A stretch of 64,000 nucleotides of DNA. Source: Enterobacter kobei. GTDB lineage: Bacteria; Pseudomonadota; Gammaproteobacteria; Enterobacterales; Enterobacteriaceae. Below are positions 1 to 9,284 of this stretch, in pieces (the stretch's first letter is position 1; each line of letters starts with the position of its first letter). Where the stretch lies: positions 1,922,001 to 1,986,000 of the forward strand of contig NZ_AP024590.1 of assembly GCF_018323985.1 (NCBI RefSeq), written 5' to 3'. The notes under the pieces were generated by a model. It ran no database searches. It was not told the origin of the DNA and saw only the letters and a list, made by a program, of their open reading frames with translations. Position numbers and translations under genes: made by a program.

Positions 1-207
1 AACCGCAGCGATGTGCATGTGCGGTTAAGCAATGTGAAAGTCCAGCAGGGCGGTCAGAGCAAGGAACTGGCGGATGGTCTGCTGGGTTATGTTCTGCCCG
101 GCAGCACCCGTCTTTTTCCGCTCCCCGCCGGTATAAGTTCCCCCTCTGCCATGACGGCAACCATTAACGCCAGGGATACGACATGGCAGTCAGCCCCCGC
201 GCGCTGA
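1..207 (+). CDS. Fimbrial periplasmic chaperone, C-terminal part (truncated by window start)
   Basis: The frame is open from base 1 and ends at TGA 205-207, giving the last ~68 residues of a protein. It contains a beta-rich stretch and a 'PGSTRLFPLP' segment, which fits the C-terminal domain of PapD-like chaperones. I call it a chaperone mainly from context: it overlaps an outer-membrane usher gene by 25 bp, and a spore-coat-U type adhesin follows. In archaic (Csu-like) pilus operons a periplasmic chaperone precedes the usher; it caps pilin subunits and delivers them to that pore. The conserved N-terminal domain is outside the window, so the family cannot be confirmed here. Confidence 0.6.
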   Translation, partial: NRSDVHVRLSNVKVQQGGQSKELADGLLGYVLPGSTRLFPLPAGISSPSAMTATINARDTTWQSAPAR

Positions 208-2576
208 TCGCAATGATGATGCTGAGCCTCGGCAGTACCGGCAGCGTACAGGCCGCCGACGGGGACGACGCATTGCCGCCGCCCCCTGACGCGCAGGCGC
301 TGAACGATGAGGCGACATTCCACCTTGCGCTGGTGGTCAACTACCGGGATACGCAGCAGGTGGTGCCGGTGATCCGTCGGCAAAACGCCTTTTTTGTCGA
401 CAGCGAAAACCTCCGGCGCGCCGGGCTGCCTGCCGACCGCCTCCCGAAGGGCGAGGTTAACGTTTCGACCCTGCCGGAAGTGCGCGTCGAGTATGACAGC
501 AGCGGTCAGCGGCTGATGCTGTTCGTGCCCCGTGAATGGGTGGGGGAAAACAGCACCTCGTTTACCGGCGACAGCGAACGCAGTGAACCGATGTATGGTC
601 GTGGCGCGCTGCTCAACTACGACATCTACACCAGCCAGACGGAAAACATCGGCAGCCAGATTGCCCTCTGGCATGAACTGCGCTTTTTTGAGCAAAACGC
701 CGTCCTCAACTCCACCGGTACCCAGCGGCAAAACCTGTCCGGCGATTTGCAGCAAAAACAGGGCTACATCCGCTATGACACCACCTTAACCCTGACCAAC
801 GAAGATGACGCCACCGTGTGGAACATCGGCGATGTGATCACCGACTCCCTGAGCTGGAGCAACAGCGTGCGCCTCGGCGGTATTCGATATGGCCGCGACT
901 TCTCCGTGCGCCCGGATCTGGTCACCTGGCCGCTGCCGCAGTTTTCCGGCGAGGCGGCGGTGCCGACCTCCGTCGATGTGTTTATCAACGGCTATCGCGC
1001 CGGGAACACCCGCTTGCAGCCGGGGCCTTTCACGCTGACCAACCTGCCATACATCAACGGCGCGGGTGACGCGGTGCTGGTGACCACCGATGCGCTGGGC
1101 CGCCAGGTGAGCACCACGCTGCCGTTTTATGTCGCCAGCGAAGTGCTGAAAAGCGGCCTCAGCGACGGGGCGCTAACCGTCGGCAGCCTGCGGCGGAACT
1201 ACGGCATCGACAACTTTGATTATGGCCCGGCCGCCGGTAGCGGCACGTTGCGCTATGGCCTGACCGATTATCTGACGCTGGAAGGCCACGGCGAAGCCGC
1301 GCAAGAGCTGGCGCTCGGCGGGGCGGGGGCGGTGATCAAACTCGGGCAGTTCGGGGTGGTGAATTCGGCCTGGACCCAGAGCCGGATGCGGGATAACAGC
1401 GGCAGCCAGTTCAACTGGGGCTACCAGTACAGCACCAGCCGTTTCAGCATCGCCACCCAGCACAGCCGCCGCGAGCGCGGCTTCGGCAATCTTGCGCTCT
1501 ACGATCAGACGGCGCTCTATGAATATGATGATAACCGCCGCCAGCCCGTCGCCACCCTCAGTCGCAATACCGACCAGTATTCGCTGACCTTCAATATGGG
1601 CGATTTCGGTAACGTCGGCGCGGCGTGGATCGGCGTGCGCAGCTTCGATAATGACAAAACTGAACTATTAAACCTTTCCTGGAGCCGCAATCTGTGGGGC
1701 AGCAGCAGTATCAACCTCGCCGCCAGCCGCGACAAACAGCAGGGCGACTGGACCTTCGGCATGTCATTGCAAATTCCGCTCGGCGAGCAGGACAGTGCGG
1801 CCATCAGCGTCGAAAAACGGCCTTATTCCGGCAACACGCAGCGGGTCAACTATAACCATGCGATGCCAACCGACGGCGGCTTCAGCTGGAACATGGCCTA
1901 TGCCCGCCAGTCCGAGGCTGACAGCTATCAACAGGCTACGCTCGGCTGGCGTAACAACCACGTAGAGCTTCAGGGCGGCGGCTACGGCGAAACCGATATG
2001 TTTACCTGGTGGGGGGAGGCGATGGGCTCGCTGGTGCTGATGGATAACCAGGTGTTTGCCGCCAACAAAATCAACGATGCCTTTGTGGTGGTCAGCACCG
2101 GCGGCAATCCGCGCGTGCCGGTCAACTACGAAAACCAGCCGGTGGGCACGACCGATGAAAACGGCTATCTGCTGATCAGCGGCGTGTCGGCCTACTATCC
2201 GGCGAGTTACAGCATTGACACGCTTAACTTACCGGCAGATACGCGTCTGAAAGAGACCGAACGGCGCATCTCCCTGCGGCGACAGAGCGGCTACCTGGTG
2301 GAGTTCCCGATGGTGCAGGAGCGGGTGGCAAGCGTGATCCTGCATGATGAAAATGGCGCGGCACTGCCGCTCGCCAGTCAGGTATGGCGCGACGGTAAAC
2401 CGACGGCCGTTGTCGGCTATGACGGCATCGCCTGGCTGGAAAACCTCGACAGCGTGAATCCGCTGCGGATCACCACGCCGGACAACAAAACCTGTTACAC
2501 GACCCTGCAGGTGGGGGCAAACCCCGGTCACAAACTGCAAACTTATGGGCCTCTTACCTGTCAGGAGAAACGCTGA
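183..2576 (+). CDS. Outer-membrane fimbrial usher (archaic chaperone-usher pathway)
   Basis: This 797-residue protein has a signal peptide (about residues 1-24, ending 'GSVQAADG'). An N-terminal chaperone-binding region is followed by a long beta-barrel and plug region rich in alternating aromatic and Gly/Ser residues. Motifs such as 'FINGYRAGNTRLQPGPF' and, near the C-terminus, 'TDENGYLLISGVSAYYP' are typical of FimD/CsuD-family ushers. The length is slightly below that of classical FimD (~850-880), as usual for the sigma/archaic branch. The usher should form the outer-membrane pore through which chaperone-bound pilins are assembled. Its ATG lies inside the chaperone gene (25-bp overlap), and its stop shares one base with the next start, so the three genes are probably translationally coupled. 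Confidence 0.88.
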   Translation: MAVSPRALIAMMMLSLGSTGSVQAADGDDALPPPPDAQALNDEATFHLALVVNYRDTQQVVPVIRRQNAFFVDSENLRRAGLPADRLPKGEVNVSTLPEVRVEYDSSGQRLMLFVPREWVGENSTSFTGDSERSEPMYGRGALLNYDIYTSQTENIGSQIALWHELRFFEQNAVLNSTGTQRQNLSGDLQQKQGYIRYDTTLTLTNEDDATVWNIGDVITDSLSWSNSVRLGGIRYGRDFSVRPDLVTWPLPQFSGEAAVPTSVDVFINGYRAGNTRLQPGPFTLTNLPYINGAGDAVLVTTDALGRQVSTTLPFYVASEVLKSGLSDGALTVGSLRRNYGIDNFDYGPAAGSGTLRYGLTDYLTLEGHGEAAQELALGGAGAVIKLGQFGVVNSAWTQSRMRDNSGSQFNWGYQYSTSRFSIATQHSRRERGFGNLALYDQTALYEYDDNRRQPVATLSRNTDQYSLTFNMGDFGNVGAAWIGVRSFDNDKTELLNLSWSRNLWGSSSINLAASRDKQQGDWTFGMSLQIPLGEQDSAAISVEKRPYSGNTQRVNYNHAMPTDGGFSWNMAYARQSEADSYQQATLGWRNNHVELQGGGYGETDMFTWWGEAMGSLVLMDNQVFAANKINDAFVVVSTGGNPRVPVNYENQPVGTTDENGYLLISGVSAYYPASYSIDTLNLPADTRLKETERRISLRRQSGYLVEFPMVQERVASVILHDENGAALPLASQVWRDGKPTAVVGYDGIAWLENLDSVNPLRITTPDNKTCYTTLQVGANPGHKLQTYGPLTCQEKR

Positions 2577-3544
2577 TGCTGCGCGCCGGTCTGTTACTGA
2601 TTTTACTTTTGGCCTTAAGCCCGCAGGCGCTGGCGGCCTGTACCGCCAGCACAGTAACGGCGTCTTTTGGTCCGGTCACCTCGTTTGCTCTTAACAGTAC
2701 CGAGCAGACCACCACCGGACAATTGATCGTGCAGTGCGACCGCGTGCTGGGGCTGCTGACGAATGACTCCATCACCGTGAGTATGACCACCGCCTCATCG
2801 TCTGCCAGTAACCGCGCGGCGATGAAACGCACAGATAACCTGACGGTAACCGATCTTATTCCCATCCGCGTTTGCGGCCAGTCCGGCTGTAACAACAACA
2901 GCGAAGTGACCATCAACGCCACGCCCTACACCTGGAACGCCTCGGCGCTGCTGGGATTACTTGGCTCACAGCGTTACACGCTGCCGATCTATTTACGCAC
3001 CGTCGCCGGGCAAAATGTCTCAGCGGGACCTTATCAGGTGACGCTCAACTTAAGCGTCAACTATAACGTCTGCGCGCTGGGTGCCGTTGGGCTGTGCGGG
3101 ACGCCGCAGACCGGCACCCTGGCGACCACGTTGCAGGTTAACGGCACGGTAACGAATGACTGTTCAACCATTACCGCCCCGGCGGTCAATTTCGGCAGTT
3201 CACCGCTGGTGCAGAACTTCCCGACGATCTCCCAGGCCGTGACCCTGACCTGCACCAAAGGCAGCACCTATACCGTCGGGCTGAACAACGGGCTGTACCC
3301 GACGGGTACGGTACGCAATATGGCGAGCGGCAATAATCGCCTGAGCTATGAGATCTACAAAGGCAACACCACCAGCCGCTGGGGCAGCACCGGCAGCGAG
3401 CGCTGGGCAAGCAGTGCCTCATCGCTTATCAGTGGCGATGCCCTGACCCGCACCTTCAATTACACCGCAAAAGTGCTCACCACACAGGCCACGCCGCCTG
3501 GCGGGACCTATGAAGACACGGTGATTGTGGATGTCGCCTTTTAG
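2576..3544 (+). CDS. Two-domain spore coat protein U (SCPU) family fimbrial tip adhesin, CsuE-like
   Basis: This 322-residue exported protein has a signal peptide ending 'PQALA', before the first mature Cys. It contains two tandem SCPU domains. The first (about 21-175) has paired cysteines ('ACTASTVTASFGPV'). The second (about 185-322) repeats the pattern ('CSTITAPAVNFGSSP', 'VTLTCTKGSTYTVGLNNG') and ends in the usual strand '..DTVIVDVAF'. Single-domain SCPU proteins are shaft pilins; two-domain versions placed last in the operon, as here, are tip adhesins in Csu-type archaic pili. Its start overlaps the usher stop (TGATG). The gene ends 31 bp before the sigma-28 promoter of tar. Confidence 0.85.
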   Translation: MLRAGLLLILLLALSPQALAACTASTVTASFGPVTSFALNSTEQTTTGQLIVQCDRVLGLLTNDSITVSMTTASSSASNRAAMKRTDNLTVTDLIPIRVCGQSGCNNNSEVTINATPYTWNASALLGLLGSQRYTLPIYLRTVAGQNVSAGPYQVTLNLSVNYNVCALGAVGLCGTPQTGTLATTLQVNGTVTNDCSTITAPAVNFGSSPLVQNFPTISQAVTLTCTKGSTYTVGLNNGLYPTGTVRNMASGNNRLSYEIYKGNTTSRWGSTGSERWASSASSLISGDALTRTFNYTAKVLTTQATPPGGTYEDTVIVDVAF

Positions 3545-3575
3545 GACTGCGCCGATTTTTTACTTTTCGCAAATG

Positions 3576-3602
3576 TAAAGTTCCCTTAAGTCGTGCCGAT
3601 AA
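3576..3602 (+). promoter_or_regulatory. Sigma-28 (FliA) promoter of the tar-tap-cheRBYZ operon
   Basis: The -35 element TAAAGTTC (3576-3583) is separated by 11 bp from the -10 element GCCGATAA (3595-3602). This matches the flagellar sigma-28 consensus at all but one -35 base and has the canonical spacer. It lies 34 bp upstream of the tar ATG, on the strand of the chemotaxis genes. It predicts expression of the operon as a late (class 3) flagellar unit. Confidence 0.93.
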
Positions 3603-3636
3603 CACCGTTAATAAGTCATCAATTAGGTGTTGTTGC

Positions 3637-5298
3637 ATGTTGAATCGTATCCGTGTTGTCACAATGCTGATGATGGTGCTGGTGGTCTTCGCACTTCTGC
3701 AGCTGGTTTCCGGTGGTCTGCTGTTTTCTTCCCTGAAAGAGAACCAACAGAGCTTTGCTGTTTCCAACGATCTCCGCTCGCAGCAAGCCGAGCTGACCAG
3801 CGCCTGGGAGCTGATGCTGCAAACGCGCATCAACTTAAGCCGCTCGGCGGCGCGCATGATGATGGATGCGAACAATCAACAAAGCAGCGCTAAAACGGAT
3901 CTGCTGAAAAACGCCCATGCCTCACTGGCTGAGGCGGCAAAACATTACGAGGCTTACCAGGCGCTGCCAGCACAGGCTTCGATGGCGCAAGCCGCGCAAA
4001 CGCTGGATGAAAAATACCGCGCTTATTCAACGGCCCTCAATGAGCTGATCCAGTTCCTGGAAACCGGCAACATGGATGCCTATTTTGCACAGCCGACTCA
4101 GGGTATGCAGAACGGCATGAGCGACGCCATGAAGCATTACGCCAGCCTGAGCGCGTCGCTGTATCACGATGCCTTCACCCAAAGCGTCAGCGATTACCGT
4201 TTTGCCAAGTGGCAGATGGCGACCCTCGCCGTGGCGTTAGGGCTGGTGCTGATGGTGGTGTGGTTCGGTATCCGTAAAATCCTGCTCGATCCGCTTAACC
4301 GCGTGATCCGCCATATCCGCGAGATTGCCGGTGGCGATCTGACGCAAACGCTGGCCATCGAAGGTCATAACGAAATGACCGATCTGGCGGACAGCGTGAA
4401 CCACATGCAGCAGTCGCTGAGCGATACCGTGACCCGTGTACGTCAGGGATCGGATGCGATTTACAGCGGCACCAGCGAAATCGCCCTCGGCAACCACGAT
4501 CTCTCCTCGCGTACCGAACAACAGGCCTCCGCGCTGGAAGAAACCGCAGCCAGCATGGAGCAGTTAACCTCCACCGTGAAGCAGAACGCCGACAACGCCC
4601 GTCAGGCATCACAGCTGGCGCAGAGCGCCTCTGACATCGCCGAGCGCGGCGGCAACGTGGTTGACAGCGTGGTGAAAACCATGTCTGACATCGCCGGCAG
4701 CTCGAAGAAAATCGCTGACATCACCAGCGTGATCGACGGCATCGCCTTCCAGACCAATATCCTCGCGCTGAATGCCGCGGTAGAAGCCGCCCGTGCCGGT
4801 GAGCAGGGCCGTGGCTTTGCCGTGGTCGCCGGGGAAGTGCGTAATCTCGCCAGCCGCAGCGCCCAGGCGGCAAAAGAGATCAAAGCATTGATTGAAGATT
4901 CCGTGGCGCGCGTTGATACCGGCTCTGAGCTGGTGGAGAGCGCCGGGGAAACCATGAACGATATCGTTAACGCGGTCACCCGCGTCACCGACATCATGGG
5001 TGAAATTGCTTCCGCGTCCGATGAACAGAGTCGCGGGATCGATCAGGTTGCGTTGGCGATTTCCGAGATGGATCGCGTCACGCAACAGAACGCGTCGCTG
5101 GTACAAGAGTCTGCGGCTGCTGCCGCGGCATTAGAAGAACAAGCCAGCCGACTGAATATGGCCGTATCCGCTTTCCGTCTTGCCACTGTACCCGGCATAC
5201 CGGCAAAGCCTGGCGTCACGCCATCGCATGTTATTCCACAGGCGACAGCCGCACGTCAGACCCGCACCGGACAAGATGCTAACTGGGAAACTTTTTAA
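3637..5298 (+). CDS. tar: Methyl-accepting chemotaxis protein Tar (aspartate receptor)
   Basis: This 553-residue receptor has TM1 at about 7-30, a four-helix periplasmic domain, TM2 at about 190-212, a HAMP domain and the long cytoplasmic signalling hairpin, whose tip contains 'IDGIAFQTNILALNAAVEAARAG'. The aspartate-binding residues of E. coli Tar are present at identical positions: Arg64, Arg69 and Arg73 in 'RINLSRSAAR', and Thr154 in 'QPTQGM'. The C-terminus is the NWETF pentapeptide that recruits CheR and CheB. It should sense aspartate, and maltose through its binding protein, and signal to CheA via CheW. It is the first gene after the sigma-28 promoter. In E. coli cheW lies directly upstream, whereas here a pilus operon does. 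Confidence 0.96.
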   Translation: MLNRIRVVTMLMMVLVVFALLQLVSGGLLFSSLKENQQSFAVSNDLRSQQAELTSAWELMLQTRINLSRSAARMMMDANNQQSSAKTDLLKNAHASLAEAAKHYEAYQALPAQASMAQAAQTLDEKYRAYSTALNELIQFLETGNMDAYFAQPTQGMQNGMSDAMKHYASLSASLYHDAFTQSVSDYRFAKWQMATLAVALGLVLMVVWFGIRKILLDPLNRVIRHIREIAGGDLTQTLAIEGHNEMTDLADSVNHMQQSLSDTVTRVRQGSDAIYSGTSEIALGNHDLSSRTEQQASALEETAASMEQLTSTVKQNADNARQASQLAQSASDIAERGGNVVDSVVKTMSDIAGSSKKIADITSVIDGIAFQTNILALNAAVEAARAGEQGRGFAVVAGEVRNLASRSAQAAKEIKALIEDSVARVDTGSELVESAGETMNDIVNAVTRVTDIMGEIASASDEQSRGIDQVALAISEMDRVTQQNASLVQESAAAAAALEEQASRLNMAVSAFRLATVPGIPAKPGVTPSHVIPQATAARQTRTGQDANWETF

Positions 5299-5337
5299 GT
5301 GACAGCAACGTGGCAATGCCACCTGATGGGAGCGTGA

Positions 5338-6936
5338 ATGTTTAATCGTATTCGTATCTCGACCACACTTTTTCTGATTTTGATTGTTTGCGGCATTTTG
5401 CAGGTTGGCAGTAACGGGCTGTCGTTCTGGGCGTTTCGCGATGGCTATCAGCATCTGGAGCAGATTGAAAAGAGCAATCTGCAACGTAACACGCTGGCGC
5501 AGATGCGCAGCACGATGTTGCAGGCCGGGATCGCACTGAACAAAGCGGGCACCCTGACCGCGCTGGCGTACCCGCCGGAAGATATCAAAGGGCTGATGGT
5601 CACGGCGAAGGAGAGTCTGCAACAGGCGCAAAACCAGCTGCAAACCTTTCTGGCGATTGAGGCGACCACTGCTGAAGGCAACGCGCTGAAAGAGAAGACG
5701 AAAACGGCATTTACCGCCTGGCATGACGATTTAAACCATCAGGCCACCTGGCTTGAAAACAACCAGCTGTCGGATTTCATGACCGCGCCGGTTGAAACCT
5801 CTCAGGCGGCGTTTGATAACAATTTTATGGCCTGGCAGAAACACATCGACGCTTTTGTGGAAAACGCCAGCGTCAACGGGCAGAAAAATTACCATATGTC
5901 GGCGGTGATCTTTATCACCGTGGTGGTCCTCGCGGCACTGCTGACCACCAGTGCGCTGTACTGGTCACGCAAACTTATCGTGCAGCCGCTGGCGATCATC
6001 AGCAGCCACTTTGAGAGCATCGCCGCAGGCGATCTGGCACGACCGGTGATGGTGTACGGACGTAACGAGATCTCGGCGATTTTTGCCAGTCTGAAGACCA
6101 TGCAGACTGCGCTGCGCGGCACCGTGACCGAGGTGCGTCAGGGCAGTAACGCCATGCATACCGGCATTGCTGAGATTGCCGCTGGTAACAACGACCTCTC
6201 GGCGCGCACGGAACAGCAAGCGGCGTCGCTGGCAGAAACCGCTGCCAGCATGGAGCAGTTGACTGCCACCGTCGGGCAGAACGCCGACAACGCCCGTCAG
6301 GCGTCGGGGCTTGCGTCGAGCGCAGCAGAAACAGCGCGCAAAGGCGGTGAGCAAACCACCCGCGTGGCGCAAACCATGCAGGACATTGCCGCCAGCTCGC
6401 AGAAAATCGGCGACATCATCAGCGTGATCGATGGTATTGCCTTCCAGACCAACATCCTTGCCCTGAACGCCGCCGTCGAAGCAGCGAGAGCAGGGGAACA
6501 GGGCCGCGGTTTTGCCGTGGTGGCGGGCGAAGTCCGTAACCTGGCCAGCCGCAGCGCGCAGGCGGCAAAAGAGATCAAAGGCCTGATTGAAGAGTCGGTC
6601 TCTCGTGTGCAGCAAGGCTCCGGGCTGGTGGGAACCGCCGCGCAGACCATGACCGACATTGTGCGGTCTGTTACGCAAGTAAACGACATCATGGGCGAAA
6701 TCGCTTCCGCGTCGGATGAACAACGCCGCGGCATCGAACAGGTCGCGCTTGCTGTCAGCCAGATGGATCAGGTGACCCAACAGAACGCCGCGCTGGTAGA
6801 AGAAGCGGCGTCTGCCACCGAACAACTGGCAAACCAGGCTGACCATCTGACATCGCTGGTCGCCATATTTAAGTTAAATGAACACAACTCAACACCTGCC
6901 GGTGCACTGTCTGATGTCGTGCCCGCTGTAACCTGA
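5338..6936 (+). CDS. tap: Methyl-accepting chemotaxis protein Tap (dipeptide receptor)
   Basis: This 532-residue receptor begins with the Tap-specific 'MFNRIRISTTLFLILI' and has two membrane spans flanking a periplasmic helical domain, then HAMP and a signalling domain nearly identical to that of Tar at the hairpin tip. Unlike Tar it lacks a C-terminal NWETF, ending instead in a short variable tail. That is typical of E. coli Tap, a low-abundance receptor that works with the dipeptide-binding protein DppA. It starts 39 bp after tar with a GGGAG ribosome site and no terminator between, so it is in the same operon. Confidence 0.93.
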   Translation: MFNRIRISTTLFLILIVCGILQVGSNGLSFWAFRDGYQHLEQIEKSNLQRNTLAQMRSTMLQAGIALNKAGTLTALAYPPEDIKGLMVTAKESLQQAQNQLQTFLAIEATTAEGNALKEKTKTAFTAWHDDLNHQATWLENNQLSDFMTAPVETSQAAFDNNFMAWQKHIDAFVENASVNGQKNYHMSAVIFITVVVLAALLTTSALYWSRKLIVQPLAIISSHFESIAAGDLARPVMVYGRNEISAIFASLKTMQTALRGTVTEVRQGSNAMHTGIAEIAAGNNDLSARTEQQAASLAETAASMEQLTATVGQNADNARQASGLASSAAETARKGGEQTTRVAQTMQDIAASSQKIGDIISVIDGIAFQTNILALNAAVEAARAGEQGRGFAVVAGEVRNLASRSAQAAKEIKGLIEESVSRVQQGSGLVGTAAQTMTDIVRSVTQVNDIMGEIASASDEQRRGIEQVALAVSQMDQVTQQNAALVEEAASATEQLANQADHLTSLVAIFKLNEHNSTPAGALSDVVPAVT

Positions 6937-6955
6937 AAGTAGATAAGAAGGCGCT

Positions 6956-7822
6956 ATGACCTCATCCACGCCCAACGGGCAAACATCGCTGCTGTTACAG
7001 ATGACTCAACGTCTGGCGTTGTCCGACACGCATTTTCGTCGGATATGTGAACTGATTTACCAGCGTGCAGGGATTGTACTGGCTGACCATAAGCGAGACA
7101 TGGTTTACAACCGCCTTGTCCGCCGGTTACGTGAGCTGGGCCTGGATGATTTTGGTCGGTATCTGACCATGCTGGAAGCGAACCAGAGTAATGCCGAGTG
7201 GCAGGCGTTTATCAACTCCCTGACCACTAACCTGACGGCATTTTTCCGCGAAGCGCACCACTTCCCGGTGCTGGCTGAACACGCCCGTAAACGCAGCGGC
7301 GAATACCGCGTGTGGTGTGCGGCGGCCTCCACCGGCGAAGAGCCGTACTCCATCGCCATCACCCTTGCGGATGCGCTGGGGATGGCGCCGGGGCGCTTTA
7401 AGGTGATCGCCAGTGACATTGATACCGAAGTGCTGAAGAAAGCCAAAAGCGGGATCTACCGCGTGGACGAGCTGAAAACGCTCTCGCCGCAGCAGTTACA
7501 GCGCTATTTCATGCGCGGCACCGGTCCGCACGACGGGCTGGTGCGTGTGCGTCAGGAGCTGGCGAATTACATTGAATTTACCCCCGTTAACCTGCTGGCC
7601 AAGCAGTACAACGTGCAGGGACCGTTCGACTCGATCTTCTGTCGTAACGTGATGATTTATTTTGATAAAACGACACAGCAGGACATTTTACGCCGTTTTG
7701 CACCGTTGCTTAAGCCCGACGGATTACTGTTTGCCGGGCACTCGGAGAATTTTAGCAACCTCGCGCGTGAGTTTACCCTCCGTGGGCAGACTGTTTATGC
7801 GCTGAGTAAGGAAAAAGCATGA
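6956..7822 (+). CDS. cheR: Chemotaxis protein methyltransferase CheR
   Basis: The 288 residues match the family length (E. coli 286). The N-terminal helical domain is followed by a SAM-binding methyltransferase domain with 'VWCAAASTGEEPYSIA' and the conserved 'FDSIFCRNVMIYFD'. It methylates specific glutamates of the chemoreceptors, docking on the NWETF tail that Tar carries. An AAGAAGG ribosome site precedes the ATG, and its stop overlaps the cheB start (ATGA). Confidence 0.96.
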   Translation: MTSSTPNGQTSLLLQMTQRLALSDTHFRRICELIYQRAGIVLADHKRDMVYNRLVRRLRELGLDDFGRYLTMLEANQSNAEWQAFINSLTTNLTAFFREAHHFPVLAEHARKRSGEYRVWCAAASTGEEPYSIAITLADALGMAPGRFKVIASDIDTEVLKKAKSGIYRVDELKTLSPQQLQRYFMRGTGPHDGLVRVRQELANYIEFTPVNLLAKQYNVQGPFDSIFCRNVMIYFDKTTQQDILRRFAPLLKPDGLLFAGHSENFSNLAREFTLRGQTVYALSKEKA

Positions 7823-8868
7823 GTAAAATCAGGGTATTGTCCGTTGATGACTCCGCATTGATGCGCCAGATTATGACGGAAATCATCAATAGCCACAGCG
7901 ATATGGAAATGGTAGCAACCGCGCCGGACCCGCTGGTGGCGAGGGATTTAATCAAAAAATTTAACCCCGATGTCCTGACGCTGGATGTTGAAATGCCGCG
8001 CATGGATGGGCTGGATTTTCTTGAAAAGCTGATGCGTCTGCGTCCGATGCCGGTGGTGATGGTCTCCTCCTTGACCGGTAAAGGTTCAGAAGTGACGCTG
8101 CGCGCGCTGGAACTGGGGGCGATTGATTTCGTCACCAAACCGCAGCTTGGCATCCGCGAAGGGATGCTGGCATACAGCGAGATGATCGCGGAGAAAGTGC
8201 GTACCGCCTCCCGCGCGAAGCTGGCGGCGCACACGCCAACGGTAGCGCCGGTAACGTTAAAAGCCGGTCCGTTGCTGAGTTCTGAAAAACTGCTGGTGAT
8301 CGGCGCATCCACCGGCGGTACCGAGGCGATCCGTCATGTGCTGCAACCGCTGCCGCTTTCCAGCCCGGCGGTGTTGATTACCCAGCATATGCCGCCTGGT
8401 TTTACCCGTTCTTTTGCCGAGCGTCTGAACAAACTTTGTCAGATTAGCGTGAAAGAAGCAGAGGACGGCGAGCGTGTATTGCCAGGACACGCCTATATTG
8501 CACCCGGTGATCGGCACATGGAACTGTCGAGAAGTGGGGCAAACTATCAAATCAAGATCCATGACGGCCCGGCGGTTAACCGCCATCGCCCGTCGGTGGA
8601 TGTACTCTTTCATTCGGTGGCGAAGTTCGCAGGCCGTAATGCCGTGGGGGTGATCCTCACCGGTATGGGCAACGACGGCGCGGCCGGTATGTTAGCGATG
8701 CACCAGGCGGGCGCCTGGACCATTGCACAAAACGAAGCAAGTTGTGTGGTGTTCGGCATGCCGCGCGAGGCTATCAATATGGGTGGCGTTAGCGAAGTGG
8801 TCGATCTTAGCCAGGTAAGCCAGCAGATGCTGGCAAAAATCAGTGCCGGACAGGCAATACGTATTTAA
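7819..8868 (+). CDS. cheB: Chemotaxis response regulator / protein-glutamate methylesterase CheB
   Basis: This 349-residue two-domain protein has an N-terminal receiver with 'SVDDSALMRQ' and a phospho-acceptor Asp in 'VLTLDVEMPRMDG'. The C-terminal methylesterase carries the catalytic triad context: Ser in 'GASTGGTEAI', His in 'TQHMPPGFT' and Asp in 'GMGNDGAAGM'. It removes methyl groups from receptors and deamidates glutamines, activated by phosphotransfer from CheA. The ATG overlaps the cheR stop by 4 bp, indicating translational coupling. Confidence 0.96.
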   Translation: MSKIRVLSVDDSALMRQIMTEIINSHSDMEMVATAPDPLVARDLIKKFNPDVLTLDVEMPRMDGLDFLEKLMRLRPMPVVMVSSLTGKGSEVTLRALELGAIDFVTKPQLGIREGMLAYSEMIAEKVRTASRAKLAAHTPTVAPVTLKAGPLLSSEKLLVIGASTGGTEAIRHVLQPLPLSSPAVLITQHMPPGFTRSFAERLNKLCQISVKEAEDGERVLPGHAYIAPGDRHMELSRSGANYQIKIHDGPAVNRHRPSVDVLFHSVAKFAGRNAVGVILTGMGNDGAAGMLAMHQAGAWTIAQNEASCVVFGMPREAINMGGVSEVVDLSQVSQQMLAKISAGQAIRI

Positions 8869-8884
8869 CGAGGAGTGTAGTTTT

Positions 8885-9274
8885 ATGGCGGACAAAGAGC
8901 TCAAGTTTCTGGTTGTGGATGACTTTTCCACCATGCGTCGCATCGTGCGCAACCTGCTGAAAGAGCTGGGTTTCAACAACGTCGAAGAAGCAGAAGATGG
9001 CGTTGACGCGCTGAATAAACTGCAGGCGGGTGGTTTCGGTTTCGTTATTTCTGACTGGAACATGCCGAACATGGATGGTCTGGAACTGTTAAAAACGATC
9101 CGTGCCAGCGGCAACATGGCATCGATGCCGGTGCTGATGGTAACGGCCGAAGCGAAAAAAGAGAACATCATTGCGGCCGCGCAGGCAGGCGCAAGCGGCT
9201 ACGTGGTGAAACCGTTCACCGCTGCAACACTCGAAGAGAAACTTGGCAAGATCTTCGAGAAACTTGGCATGTGA
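8885..9274 (+). CDS. cheY: Chemotaxis response regulator CheY
   Basis: A 129-residue single receiver domain, the same length as E. coli CheY. It has the acidic pair in 'LVVDDFSTMRR', phospho-acceptor Asp57 in 'VISDWNMPNMDG', the 'VTAE' switch threonine and the conserved Lys in 'GYVVKPFT'. CheY-P binds the flagellar switch protein FliM and promotes clockwise rotation. I use ATG 8885, which gives the family N-terminus MADKEL and follows the AGGAG at 8871-8875, although the frame is open further upstream. Confidence 0.97.
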   Translation: MADKELKFLVVDDFSTMRRIVRNLLKELGFNNVEEAEDGVDALNKLQAGGFGFVISDWNMPNMDGLELLKTIRASGNMASMPVLMVTAEAKKENIIAAAQAGASGYVVKPFTAATLEEKLGKIFEKLGM

Positions 9275-9284
9275 GGGCAGGATA

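Noticed and set aside
5965..6846. 293-codon antisense frame within tap
   Set aside because: Lies over the conserved signalling domain; similar shadows occur opposite tar, as expected from shared codon bias.
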